This document shows, one piece after another, positions 1-8,896 of a DNA stretch of 64,000 nucleotides. A program made the translations under genes and the position numbers. The stretch's first letter is position 1; each line of letters starts with the position of its first letter. Below the pieces are notes generated by a model, which worked only from the letters and a program-made list of their open reading frames with translations, was not told the origin of the DNA and searched no databases. Source of the stretch: Muricauda sp. SCSIO 64092 (GTDB lineage Bacteria > Bacteroidota > Bacteroidia > Flavobacteriales > Flavobacteriaceae); assembly GCF_023016285.1 (NCBI RefSeq), contig NZ_CP095413.1:2852001-2916000 (forward strand). The letters are read 5' to 3'.

Positions 1-690
1 AGAAAGGTACATGGTGAAAACCCTACCATCTATGTGGTCACGGAATCTGTTTTCTCCATGGATGGGGACTCTCCCAACCTTGCGGAATTCGCGGCGCTCG
101 TTGTGGATAATGGGGCGCTTTTAGTGGTGGACGAGGCCCATGCCATGGGGATCTATGGTAAAGGGTTGATGAATACACTTGGACTTGAGGACAACGTATT
201 TGCACGAATTATCACCTTTGGAAAAGCACTGGGGACCCATGGGGCCGTTATATTAGGGAATCCTGGATTAAGGGACTTTCTTATCAACTTCTGCAGAAGT
301 TTTATATACACTACCGCCCTTCCCCTACATACCTTGGCAACGATATGGGCTGCCTACCGATTTTTTGATTCCGAACAGGGAAGACAACGCCAGCAGGCAC
401 TTACCGATAACATAGGCTATTTTAAATCCCTGATAGTCCAAAAGGGATTAAATATGTATTTTTCGGAAAGTAGTTCTGCGGTTCAAGTCTGTAGGATTGG
501 AGGAAACGACCAAACAAAAAAGCTTTCATCCGTTTTGAAGGAAGCCGGATTTGACGTACGTCCCATACTGAACCCCACAGTTCCCCAAGGTGAAGAACGG
601 TTGCGGTTTTGTTTGCACGCTTTTAATACCGGGAATGAAATGGAAAGCGTACTGACAATGGTAAAAAAACACATGTTGAATGAAGAATGA
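1..690 (+). CDS. bioF: 8-amino-7-oxononanoate synthase-like PLP enzyme, C-terminal part
   Basis: This is the C-terminal part of a fold-type I alpha-oxoamine synthase that condenses pimeloyl-ACP/CoA with alanine in biotin synthesis. The frame is open from base 1, so the 5' end lies outside the window. The motif VVDEAHAMGIYGKG carries the aspartate that contacts the PLP ring nitrogen, and TFGKALGTHGA carries the PLP-binding lysine. The overlap with the next gene and the presence of bioD, bioA and bioB nearby support BioF over the related glycine C-acetyltransferase (Kbl). The gene ends with TGA at 688-690. Confidence 0.9.
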   Translation, partial: RKVHGENPTIYVVTESVFSMDGDSPNLAEFAALVVDNGALLVVDEAHAMGIYGKGLMNTLGLEDNVFARIITFGKALGTHGAVILGNPGLRDFLINFCRSFIYTTALPLHTLATIWAAYRFFDSEQGRQRQQALTDNIGYFKSLIVQKGLNMYFSESSSAVQVCRIGGNDQTKKLSSVLKEAGFDVRPILNPTVPQGEERLRFCLHAFNTGNEMESVLTMVKKHMLNEE

Positions 691-1066
691 GTTTTATACA
701 ATTACCTCTTCTACCTATCCTGCCGATATTCAGATTTTAAAGGGAAAGCTGGAGTCAGAAGGTATTCAGGTTTTTCTTCGTGATGAAAATACCGTTAATA
801 CAGATCCGTTGATCAGTGACGCGATAGGCGGGGTGAAACTTCAGGTTTATGAATCCGATAAAGAAAAGGCCATAGCCATCTACAAACAATTAAAATCCTA
901 TGTGACCGATGAGGAAGGAAATTTGGTGGCCTGCAAAATATGTGGCAGAAAACAGTTGGAGGTCATTTATCTTAGAAACAACATTTTGTACAAGCTTTTT
1001 CCTTTTTTTGAACCCAAAAAATACCGTTGCGACAATTGTAATTTCTTATCAAAGAGTATAAAATGA
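680..1066 (+). CDS. DUF2007 protein with C-terminal zinc ribbon
   Basis: This is a 128-residue protein whose first 75 residues look like the DUF2007 (putative signal-transducing, ferredoxin-like) domain, including ILKGKLESEGIQVFLRDE. The C-terminal half has two CxxC pairs (C85/C88 and C117/C120), which fits a small zinc ribbon. Its start overlaps the end of bioF by 11 bases and its stop overlaps the bioD start in an ATGA junction, so it is translationally coupled inside the biotin operon. Its function is unknown; a role connected to biotin synthesis is suggested only by position. Confidence 0.75.
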   Translation: MKNEFYTITSSTYPADIQILKGKLESEGIQVFLRDENTVNTDPLISDAIGGVKLQVYESDKEKAIAIYKQLKSYVTDEEGNLVACKICGRKQLEVIYLRNNILYKLFPFFEPKKYRCDNCNFLSKSIK

Positions 1067-1677
1067 AACTATTTATCACTGGAATATCCACGGATGTTGG
1101 AAAGACCATAGCTTCTGCGATCATAACGGAGGCTTTGGAAGCGGACTATTGGAAACCTGTTCAAGCCGGGGATTTGCACTATGGTGACAGCCATAAGGTC
1201 AAGGAAATGATTTCCAATACAAAATCGGTCATTCATCCCAATAATTATGCCCTAAACACTCCGATGAGTCCACATGCGGCCGCCGAAATCGATGGGGTCA
1301 CAATCGATTTAAATACGATTTTGGAGCCCAAAACGGATAACCATCTGGTCATTGAAGGGGCAGGGGGCCTATTGGTTCCTTTAAATGATGAGGAAACGAT
1401 ATTGGATTTGATCAAACCAGAATATAAGGTTGTGGTGGTTTCCCGCCACTACCTGGGTAGCATCAACCATTCTTTGTTGACCATCAATGCCCTTGAACAA
1501 AAGGGATTCAAGGTAGGAATCATTTTTAGTGGGGATAAGCACCCAACAACCGAAAGCATTATCTTAAAAAAGACCAAGGCCATATTCCTTGGAAGGATTG
1601 ATGAAGAACCTGAATTTGACAAGGCGACAATTCATGGATATGCCCAAAAATTCAAAGGGACCCTACAATCCTTCTGA
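1063..1677 (+). CDS. bioD: Dethiobiotin synthetase
   Basis: This 204-residue enzyme forms the ureido ring of dethiobiotin from DAPA, CO2 and ATP. The N-terminal P-loop GISTDVGKT spans residues 7-15. K31 in YWKPVQAG corresponds to the substrate-carbamate lysine of the family, and EGAGGLLVPL lies at 98-107. It starts inside the stop of the DUF2007 gene and is the last gene of the upstream half of the split biotin cluster. The length is slightly below that of E. coli BioD (about 224 residues), with no obvious missing motif. Confidence 0.93.
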   Translation: MKLFITGISTDVGKTIASAIITEALEADYWKPVQAGDLHYGDSHKVKEMISNTKSVIHPNNYALNTPMSPHAAAEIDGVTIDLNTILEPKTDNHLVIEGAGGLLVPLNDEETILDLIKPEYKVVVVSRHYLGSINHSLLTINALEQKGFKVGIIFSGDKHPTTESIILKKTKAIFLGRIDEEPEFDKATIHGYAQKFKGTLQSF

Positions 1678-1854
1678 TTAAACCCATCCCTAACCAAAAA
1701 TGATTAGAAACCCTTGGACACATAAAAACATTAAGCTTTTTTATTATGCCAAGGGTTAAATTATGGAGGAGTTTTGATTTACAGGGGATAAAATAGTCTC
1801 AGAAAGAGGTATATATGAAAAACAGATTTATTGTTTTAAATAGTATTTGATCAA

Positions 1855-2742
1855 ATGAAAGTCACAGGTTTTTCCTTTTTAAAAAATGCCGTACTGTATG
1901 AATATCCTGTAGTTGAGGCAATCAAATCTATTTTGCCTGTTTGTGATGAATTTGTTATAGCCATTGGGAAATGCGATGATGGTTCATTGGAATTAATACA
2001 AGCTATGGGTGAGGAAAAAATTAGGATTATAGAAACGGAATGGGATGACAGTCTAAAAGAAGGAGGTCGTGTTTTGGCTGATGAGACGAATAAAGCACTC
2101 AAGCATATTTCAAAAGATACGGACTGGGCTTTTTACATACAGGCGGATGAAATTATCCATGAAAAATATTTGGATATGATTTCAGAAGCCATGATACAAT
2201 ATAAAGATAATCCCCATGTGGATGGCTTACTCTTTAAATACCTACACTTTTATGGTTCGTTCGATTATGTTGGGGCATCCTCCAATTGGTATACCCATGA
2301 AATACGAATTATAAAAAACAATACGTCTTTCTACTCATACAAAGATGCGCAAGGTTTCAGAAAGGATGATAGTAAAAAACTGAATGTTGTCCCTATTGAT
2401 GCGTACGTTTATCACTATGGCTGGGTGAGAAAACCTGATGCGATGCAGAGAAAACAAACCAATTTTGGCACCCTTTACCGAGGGAACGAATCAAAAGAAT
2501 CCATTGTGGTCTCGGAAACATTTGATTATGAAAGCCACGTTAGGGAAATAAAGCCTTTTCAAGGAACACACCCCAAAGTAATGAAAGAACGGATAAGAAA
2601 TCAAAATTGGACTTTTGATTATAATATAGCCATGAGCAAAAAAAGCACAAAGGATAGCGTAAAACATATTTTAAAAAAGTATTTGGGGTGGGATATGAAT
2701 TATAGAAATTACAAAATAATAAATCCAAAAATTTCAAAGTAG
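1855..2742 (+). CDS. Glycosyltransferase family 2-like protein
   Basis: This 295-residue protein has the layout of a small family 2 glycosyltransferase: an early KNAVLYEYPVVEAIKSILP helix, an acidic strand DEFVIAIGKCDDGS, and WAFYIQADEII (around residues 92-102), which takes the place of the DXD metal/nucleotide-sugar motif. No membrane segment is seen. It stands alone, between bioD and a repeat lipoprotein, and by eye is more AT-rich than the bio genes, which suggests later insertion. Donor and acceptor cannot be predicted. A candidate start-proximal element AATAGTATTTGA lies just upstream; the same string also precedes mutY. Confidence 0.65.
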   Translation: MKVTGFSFLKNAVLYEYPVVEAIKSILPVCDEFVIAIGKCDDGSLELIQAMGEEKIRIIETEWDDSLKEGGRVLADETNKALKHISKDTDWAFYIQADEIIHEKYLDMISEAMIQYKDNPHVDGLLFKYLHFYGSFDYVGASSNWYTHEIRIIKNNTSFYSYKDAQGFRKDDSKKLNVVPIDAYVYHYGWVRKPDAMQRKQTNFGTLYRGNESKESIVVSETFDYESHVREIKPFQGTHPKVMKERIRNQNWTFDYNIAMSKKSTKDSVKHILKKYLGWDMNYRNYKIINPKISK

Positions 2743-2842
2743 TTTTCCTCTTGGATTTAATGTGGTATTATAAAAGGTATAGAAAATCCCAAGGCTTATG
2801 GCCTTGGGATTAATAATCAATTGTTCCAAAAAAGAAGGGTTG

Positions 2843-3913
2843 TTATTTAGCTAGTGCTATGGACACGGCTCCATCATTTCCTATTTTGACTAAATCGGCC
2901 TTGTTATCACCATTAATATCGCCAAGTAAGAAATCGTTATCCCCTCTTTTTCCATAATTGTTATGCTTGTAAGGATATCCTCCACTAAAACTTCCTGAGG
3001 ATTGAGCTAAAGATACAGAAACAACACCGTCGTTTCCTATTTTGACCAAATCTGCTCTGCCATCTCTATTGATGTCACCTAGAAGAAAATCATTGGATCT
3101 TCTGTCTCCATAATTTCTTAGTTTATGAACATAGGGGCCAAAATAGGAACCAAAACTGGGATTAGAGAGGCCATATGCGATGGAAGCCGTTCCATCATTT
3201 CCAATTTTAACCAAATCGGCCCTTCCATCTTTATTTGTATCGCCCAATAGAAAATCATTTCTGTCGGAAGAGCCGTACCCATTTTGACCATAAATGTTGG
3301 GGATAATACTACCTGAAGCTTGGCCAAAACTTACGGTTACGTAACCAATACCATCGTTTTTCACCAAGTCGGCTCTACCATTCCCATCAACATCAGTTAA
3401 TGAATAATCACTGTTTCCTTTTTTTGCAAGTCTTGTGATTCTATGAACATAAGAGCTAAAACGACCAGAAAAGTTGCCCAAGGCGATATGTGTCACACCA
3501 TCTTTTCCTATTTTCACTAAATCTGCCCTTCCATCCCCGTTTATATCACCCAAAAGGAAGTCATTGTTGTTTCTACTACCATAATTGGAGTGCTTATAAT
3601 GGTATCCATTAAACCTGCCGGAGGAGTTCCCTAAAGCAATTGATACTGCCCCATCATTGCCAATTTTAACCAAATCGGCCCTTCCATCCCCGTTAATGTC
3701 ACCTAAAAGGAAGTCATTGCTGCGTCTACTACCATAGTTAGTGTGTTTGAAATGATACGATCCAAATATGGTACTGGATGTAGTAAGTTTAGTGCTCGAT
3801 AATTCTTCCTCTGTCAGTGTTGAATAGGGGTCTTCTTCAATTGAAGAGTCTTGACACGAAAAAAAGCTGAATATCAATAAGATAGATAGCAAATAATTAA
3901 AAAGAGTTCTCAT
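2843..3913 (-). CDS. FG-GAP/VCBS repeat lipoprotein
   Basis: This 356-residue protein begins with a lipoprotein signal (SFFSC, Cys at about residue 20) followed by an acidic stretch, QDSSIEEDP, resembling the Bacteroidota surface-export signal. The rest is six tandem repeats of about 50 residues with the core NDFLLGDINGDGRADLVKIG; the DxNxDGxxD loop is a typical calcium site of FG-GAP/VCBS beta-propellers. The third repeat is diverged (DVDGNGRADLVKND). It is probably a cell-surface binding or adhesion protein; its ligand is unknown. It is transcribed opposite to the flanking genes and interrupts the biotin cluster. Confidence 0.8.
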   Translation of the reverse strand: MRTLFNYLLSILLIFSFFSCQDSSIEEDPYSTLTEEELSSTKLTTSSTIFGSYHFKHTNYGSRRSNDFLLGDINGDGRADLVKIGNDGAVSIALGNSSGRFNGYHYKHSNYGSRNNNDFLLGDINGDGRADLVKIGKDGVTHIALGNFSGRFSSYVHRITRLAKKGNSDYSLTDVDGNGRADLVKNDGIGYVTVSFGQASGSIIPNIYGQNGYGSSDRNDFLLGDTNKDGRADLVKIGNDGTASIAYGLSNPSFGSYFGPYVHKLRNYGDRRSNDFLLGDINRDGRADLVKIGNDGVVSVSLAQSSGSFSGGYPYKHNNYGKRGDNDFLLGDINGDNKADLVKIGNDGAVSIALAK

Positions 3914-4319
3914 ATTTTTTATTTAAAAGTTTACACAAAAATAGTTTCAACAAATAGCGTTTATTCTTACAAAAATCATAGGATATTGACTAAAAAATCT
4001 GTAATGATTACCTCTAATTTAGAAGGTTTACTATGTTGTCCTGTTTTCAAATAAAATCTTATTGTCCGAGAAGGGTATTATCTAAATGGATTTTGATTTA
4101 TACCTGTAAAAGTGAGACATAGATTAAGGCGCAAAACAGGAATTTTATACATTTTTGTGCCTCATGGTATTTCGTGTTATTTACTTCTGTAAAATATGGG
4201 TGATAGATACTAAAATTTCAATTTTCAATCCCTATAAGATTTTAACGAAACCTACTTTGCAGTATTTTTATACACTTTAATAATTTCTAAGATTTATAAA
4301 CAATTCCCAAAGTACACAC
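3914..4319. other. AT-rich intergenic region between the repeat lipoprotein and bioA
   Basis: This 406-base stretch lies between divergent genes, and I see no coding frame in it. On the minus strand, the complement of 3936-3943 reads TATTTTTG, a match to the Bacteroidota -7 box, placed for the lipoprotein gene, but no -33 box is seen at the right distance. On the plus strand, TACTTTGC at 4253-4260 is one base short of a -7 box for bioA. No BirA-type palindrome or riboswitch was recognised. Confidence 0.4.
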
Positions 4320-5588
4320 ATGCCTGATTTAGTAATACGTGACAAAAAATACCTTTGGCATCCATTAACACAACACAAGACGGCCGCACCTCCACTTGCC
4401 ATTGTTAAAGCCAAGGGAGCCCGTATTTGGGATGACAGGGGTAAATCATATATAGATGGGATAGCATCTTGGTATTCAGCAATGTATGGTCATGGAAATG
4501 AGCACATCATTGCGGCAATGCACCAGCAGATGCAACAATTGGATTTTGTCATGTTCAGTGGTTTTACCCATGGGCCGGCAGTTGAACTTTCTGAAAAACT
4601 ATTGGCCATACTCCCGGATAATCAAAGGCGCATTTTTTTCAACGATAACGGTTCCACAGCTGTCGAGGCGGCCATTAAAATGGCACTTCAGTTCTTTTTC
4701 AATAAAGGTGAAAAAAGGGATACCCTTATTGCTTTTGAAAATGGTTTTCATGGAGATACGTTTGGAGCCATGAGCGCATCCGGACTTTCTTCCTATAATG
4801 GTCCTTTTGAGGATTTTTTGTTGAAGGTAGTGCGAATTCCAACACCCAAGGCAGACAATAGTGAGGCCCTCCTACGCGAGGTTGAAGGCATTTGTAAAGA
4901 ACATGCGGTGGCTGCTTTTGTCTTTGAGCCCTTGGTTCAAGGAGCGGCAGGGATGAAGTTTCACTCGGCACAAGGGTTGGATGCGCTGTTGGAATGTTTG
5001 CATAAGCATGATGTCCTTTGTATTGCGGACGAGATCATGACCGGCTTTGGAAAAACGGGAAGGAATTTTGCCAGTGATCACCTGGTACAAAAACCAGATA
5101 TCATTTGTTTGAGCAAAGCCCTTACCGCAGGGATGTTTCCCTTGAGTATCACCAGTGCAACGGAAGAGGTCTTTGCCGCTTTTTTAAGCGATAATGTGGC
5201 CAAAGGGTTTTTCCATGCCCATACCTACAGTGCCCACCCCATTGGTTGTGCGGCGGCTATAGCGGCAATGGATTTGCTTGCTTCTGAAAGCATTACGCAA
5301 AACATTGGCTGTATAGGACGATCCCACCAAGGGTTCAAATCAAAAATCGAACAACACCAAAAAGTAAGGGAAGTTCGTACCATGGGGGTCATCCTTGCTT
5401 TGGATTTGGAGGTGACAACAGACAGGTATGGGAGCCTAAGGGATAGGCTATATCAATTATTTTTGGATAGAGGGGTGGTACTAAGGCCTTTGGGAAATAC
5501 CATCTATGTACTCCCTCCCTACATCATAACGGAACAGGATCTGGCCTTGGTTTATAAGGCCATAGAAGAAGTATTGGAAATCGTTTAG
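4320..5588 (+). CDS. bioA: Adenosylmethionine-8-amino-7-oxononanoate aminotransferase
   Basis: This 422-residue class III aminotransferase makes 7,8-diaminopelargonic acid, normally with S-adenosylmethionine as amino donor. The N-terminal YLWHPLTQHK is characteristic of BioA. The cofactor site is seen in NDNGSTAVEAAIK (GS at 111-112), IADEIMTGFGKTG (D237) and CLSKALTAG (Schiff-base lysine K266). The following gene begins one base after its stop, so the two form an operon. It is the first gene of the downstream half of the biotin cluster, after an AT-rich 406-base gap. Confidence 0.95.
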   Translation: MPDLVIRDKKYLWHPLTQHKTAAPPLAIVKAKGARIWDDRGKSYIDGIASWYSAMYGHGNEHIIAAMHQQMQQLDFVMFSGFTHGPAVELSEKLLAILPDNQRRIFFNDNGSTAVEAAIKMALQFFFNKGEKRDTLIAFENGFHGDTFGAMSASGLSSYNGPFEDFLLKVVRIPTPKADNSEALLREVEGICKEHAVAAFVFEPLVQGAAGMKFHSAQGLDALLECLHKHDVLCIADEIMTGFGKTGRNFASDHLVQKPDIICLSKALTAGMFPLSITSATEEVFAAFLSDNVAKGFFHAHTYSAHPIGCAAAIAAMDLLASESITQNIGCIGRSHQGFKSKIEQHQKVREVRTMGVILALDLEVTTDRYGSLRDRLYQLFLDRGVVLRPLGNTIYVLPPYIITEQDLALVYKAIEEVLEIV

Positions 5589-5589
5589 T

Positions 5590-6762
5590 ATGCTCAAAGA
5601 ACCTATTTCCATTGTTGCCATTTCATCACTTTCGGCACTTGGGTCAACTCCCAAATCCATATGGGAAACTTATCAAAGTTCCGATCACCTTTTACAGGAA
5701 AGGGTGCTCAACGGTAAAAAAGTATGGGTTGGCGAACTGCCCCATTCCGAAAAAGAGGCCATTGGCAAGCTTCGTGAATCAGATTCCAAATACAAGGACT
5801 TGGATGAATCCGTACTGTTTTCCATTTATACCTCAAGAAAGGTGTTGAAACAAACAACTTGGTGTTCCGATGCTGCGGAACGGCCAAGTTTTGGAATAAA
5901 TATAGGTTCATCCCGGGGCGCAACGGCTTTGTTTGAAGCTTTCCATGATGAGTTTAAAAATACCGGAAAGGTCTCAACACTGACCTCCCCTACAACCACC
6001 CTGGGCAATATCTCTTCCTGGGTGGCCCATGATTTGCAGACAGCAGGCCCCGTGATTTCACATTCCATTACCTGCTCCACAGCGTTGCATGCCCTGTTGA
6101 ATGGGGTGGCATGGTTGCAAAGCGGAATGGCGGATAAGTTTTTGGTCGGTGGAAGTGAAGCACCATTGACTTCTTTTACCGTGGCCCAGATGCAAGCACT
6201 AAAAATTTACTCCAACGCAAAGCGGACCTATCCGTGCAGTGCCATGGACGTTAAAAAGAAAAGTAATACCATGGTGCTGGGTGAAGGTGCGGCCATGGCT
6301 TGTTTGGAAAGGGGAACACCAAGTAATTCTTTGGCCAAAATCATTGGAATAGGTTATGCCACCGAGTTATTGGAGCATAATGTCTCCCTTTCCTTAGATG
6401 CCAAATGCTTTCAAGATTCCATGAAAATGGCCATGAGTGATGTTTCCCCGCATGAGATCGATGCGATTGTGATGCATAGCCCGGGAACAATAAAGGGGGA
6501 TCTGTCCGAGATAGAAGCCGTACATCGGACATTTGGAAAACAAGTCCCTTTTATGACCACCAACAAATGGAAAATAGGCCACACTTTTGGAGCATCGGGA
6601 ATGTTGAGCATTGAAATGGCCTGTTTAATGTTGCATCATCAATTGGCAATACCCGTTCCTTTTGTAACCTATTCCAGCGTACCAAAACGATTTGAAAGGA
6701 TTTTGGTCAATGCCGTGGGATTTGGGGGCAATGCGGTAAGTGTTTTGTTGCAAAAAGCCTAG
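5590..6762 (+). CDS. Beta-ketoacyl-synthase-like protein in the biotin operon
   Basis: This 390-residue protein has a thiolase-fold condensing-enzyme layout. The triad can be read directly: C162 in HSITCSTALHALL, H296 in VMHSPGTIKGDLSEIEA and H331 in TNKWKIGHTFGASG, so the Cys-His-His set of KAS I/II enzymes is kept. The oxyanion and glycine-rich segments are shorter and more diverged than in FabF. It begins one base after bioA, and bioB follows 107 bases downstream. Position suggests a step in making or loading the pimeloyl moiety, analogous in role to BioZ (a FabH-like enzyme), but that is inference. It is not the housekeeping FabF by sequence length or motifs. Confidence 0.8.
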   Translation: MLKEPISIVAISSLSALGSTPKSIWETYQSSDHLLQERVLNGKKVWVGELPHSEKEAIGKLRESDSKYKDLDESVLFSIYTSRKVLKQTTWCSDAAERPSFGINIGSSRGATALFEAFHDEFKNTGKVSTLTSPTTTLGNISSWVAHDLQTAGPVISHSITCSTALHALLNGVAWLQSGMADKFLVGGSEAPLTSFTVAQMQALKIYSNAKRTYPCSAMDVKKKSNTMVLGEGAAMACLERGTPSNSLAKIIGIGYATELLEHNVSLSLDAKCFQDSMKMAMSDVSPHEIDAIVMHSPGTIKGDLSEIEAVHRTFGKQVPFMTTNKWKIGHTFGASGMLSIEMACLMLHHQLAIPVPFVTYSSVPKRFERILVNAVGFGGNAVSVLLQKA

Positions 6763-6869
6763 AGTGTGGAAAATCAAGATAGTTTTTTCAATTTTAGACC
6801 GTCTCTTTTACATTTAAAACATGAGATTCGTCAGGATACCCTATTTTTGATAATCTTACTTTTGCTATT

Positions 6870-7970
6870 ATGACAGAGACAAGATACAACTGGACCAAAG
6901 AAGAAATCCTTAAGATTTACAATAAACCGTTAATGGAGTTGCTGTATGAGGCGGCAACGGTGCACCGGGAACATCACGACCCAAATACCGTACAGGTGTC
7001 CACACTCCTCTCCATTAAGACCGGAGGTTGTTCGGAAGACTGTGGTTACTGTCCGCAAGCGGCCAGGTACCATACGGATATTGATGGAAATGATTTAATG
7101 TCCGTTCAACATGTAAAGGCACAGGCACTTCGGGCAAAATCATCCGGTAGCTCAAGGGTATGTATGGGCGCTGCATGGCGTAATGTAAAGGACGGACCTG
7201 AGTTTGATCAGGTGCTGGAAATGGTCCGTACCATCAACAAATTGAATATGGAAGTCTGCTGTACGTTGGGGATGGTTACGGAAAACCAGGCCAAACGTTT
7301 GGCAGAAGCAGGATTATATGCCTATAACCATAATTTGGACACTTCGGAAGAATACTACAAGGAAGTGATTTCCACCAGAGGATATGAGGATAGGCTACAG
7401 ACCATAGAAAACGTCCGTAAGACCAATGTTACCGTTTGTAGTGGAGGGATTATAGGAATGGGTGAGAAACTGGAGGACCGCGCGGGAATGCTGGTGTCCC
7501 TCTCGAGTTTAAATCCGCAGCCCGAGTCCGTTCCCATCAATGCTTTGGTAGCTGTGGAAGGAACTCCCATGGAAGATGAGAAACCTGTAGAGATTTGGGA
7601 AATGATCAGAATGGTGGCTACCACCCGAATCGTAATGCCCAAGACCCAGGTTCGTTTATCCGCTGGTAGGACAGAAATGAGCAGGGAGGGACAGGCCATG
7701 TGCTTTTTTGCCGGGGCGAACTCCATTTTTGCCGGGGATAAATTATTGACAACCCCAAATCCTGATGTTAATGAGGATATGGAACTGTTCAGAAAACTGG
7801 GATTGAATCCACAAAAAGCATTTGAGAAACATCCGCAGCCCAAGACGGTGGAAGCCCATGCGTCCAACTACGAATCTCTGGGGGAGAAACCCAAATGGTC
7901 ACGTCCCGGACATACTATTGAACGCAATGAGGCCGCCAAAGCAAAAGGGAAAATAGCTGTTGAAAAGTAA
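6870..7970 (+). CDS. bioB: Biotin synthase
   Basis: This is a 366-residue radical-SAM enzyme that inserts sulfur into dethiobiotin. The radical-SAM cluster ligands are C54, C58 and C61 in GGCSEDCGYCPQ. The auxiliary cluster ligands are seen in SSRVCMGAAWR, EVCCTLGMVT and NVTVCSGGIIGMGE, with the conserved arginine in QVRLSAGR. The tail after residue 345 is rich in Lys and Ala and not conserved. TACTTTTG at 6857-6864 matches the -7 box, but it sits only six bases from the ATG, so an own promoter is doubtful. Confidence 0.96.
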   Translation: MTETRYNWTKEEILKIYNKPLMELLYEAATVHREHHDPNTVQVSTLLSIKTGGCSEDCGYCPQAARYHTDIDGNDLMSVQHVKAQALRAKSSGSSRVCMGAAWRNVKDGPEFDQVLEMVRTINKLNMEVCCTLGMVTENQAKRLAEAGLYAYNHNLDTSEEYYKEVISTRGYEDRLQTIENVRKTNVTVCSGGIIGMGEKLEDRAGMLVSLSSLNPQPESVPINALVAVEGTPMEDEKPVEIWEMIRMVATTRIVMPKTQVRLSAGRTEMSREGQAMCFFAGANSIFAGDKLLTTPNPDVNEDMELFRKLGLNPQKAFEKHPQPKTVEAHASNYESLGEKPKWSRPGHTIERNEAAKAKGKIAVEK

Positions 7971-8026
7971 GGGCTTTCCAACATAAGGGAGCTTTTTACT
8001 AAATTAGTTGTTTCAACTTTTTAGTT

Positions 8027-8896
8027 TTGGAACTTAACCTAACACAAATTCCTAGGGTAAAGACCCTGACCAAAGAAGTATTTTTAAGAGATTACTTTAG
8101 GCCGCAAAAACCGGTGGTAATTGAAAATTGTATTGAAGATTGGCCCGCTTTTGAAAAGTGGGATCTTGAGTATATGAAAAAGATTGCCGGAGATAAGGAA
8201 GTACCCCTTTATGACGATCGCCCCGTAAAACATGATGAAGGATTCAATGAGCCGCACGCCAAAATGAAAATGGCGGATTATATTGATTTACTAAAAAGCG
8301 AACCCACAAAATATCGCATTTTCCTTTGGAATGTCCTTAAGGAAGTCCCTATACTCCAGGAGGACTTTACATATCCAAATTTTGGGATCAGACTAATGAA
8401 AGGACTGCCCATGTTATTCTTTGGTGGTAGAAACTCACATACATTTATGCATTATGATATTGATCTGGCCAATATTTTTCACTTTCATTTTGCAGGCAAA
8501 AAGCAATGTATCTTGTTTTCCCAGTCAGAAAGTAAGCATCTCTATAAAATACCGCATTCCTTAATTACGAGGGAGGATATCGATTTTGATGCTCCGGACT
8601 TTGAACAATGGCCAGCACTAAAGAATGCCAAAGGCCATATAGCACGTTTGCAGCACGGCAATGTTCTGTATATTCCTGAAGGCTATTGGCACCATATGAA
8701 ATATATCACGCCGGGATTTTCAATGAGTTTGAGGGCCGTTGCCAGAAAGCCCAAGAATTTTTTGAGGGCCGTGTACAATATCTTTTTTATGCGTTACTAC
8801 GATAATTTTATGCGAAGGCGAAAAGGGCAGGAATGGATCGACTGGAAAAATGAGGAAGCCGTAAAAAGAACAAATGATTTAATGCGTACCGCTTAA
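8027..8896 (+). CDS. JmjC/cupin-8-like Fe(II)/2-oxoglutarate oxygenase
   Basis: This 289-residue cupin-like protein carries the iron-binding facial triad: H142 and D144 in FMHYDIDLANIFHF and a distal His at 222/223 in IPEGYWHHMKY. The N-terminal KEVFLRDYFRPQKPVVIENC is typical of the JmjC/cupin_8 family of protein or RNA hydroxylases. TTG at 8027 is the only in-frame start near the beginning of homology, so I take it. It lies 56 bases after bioB and overlaps recX tail to tail by four bases. The substrate is unknown. Confidence 0.8.
   Translation: MELNLTQIPRVKTLTKEVFLRDYFRPQKPVVIENCIEDWPAFEKWDLEYMKKIAGDKEVPLYDDRPVKHDEGFNEPHAKMKMADYIDLLKSEPTKYRIFLWNVLKEVPILQEDFTYPNFGIRLMKGLPMLFFGGRNSHTFMHYDIDLANIFHFHFAGKKQCILFSQSESKHLYKIPHSLITREDIDFDAPDFEQWPALKNAKGHIARLQHGNVLYIPEGYWHHMKYITPGFSMSLRAVARKPKNFLRAVYNIFFMRYYDNFMRRRKGQEWIDWKNEEAVKRTNDLMRTA

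Noticed and set aside
6834..6864. A promoter for bioB using TACTTTTG at 6857-6864.
   Set aside because: It would begin transcription at the ATG itself and no -33 box is seen; co-transcription with bioA is simpler.
8022..8029. A -7 box (TAGTTTTG) for the JmjC-like gene.
   Set aside because: It overlaps the TTG start codon and has no -33 partner.
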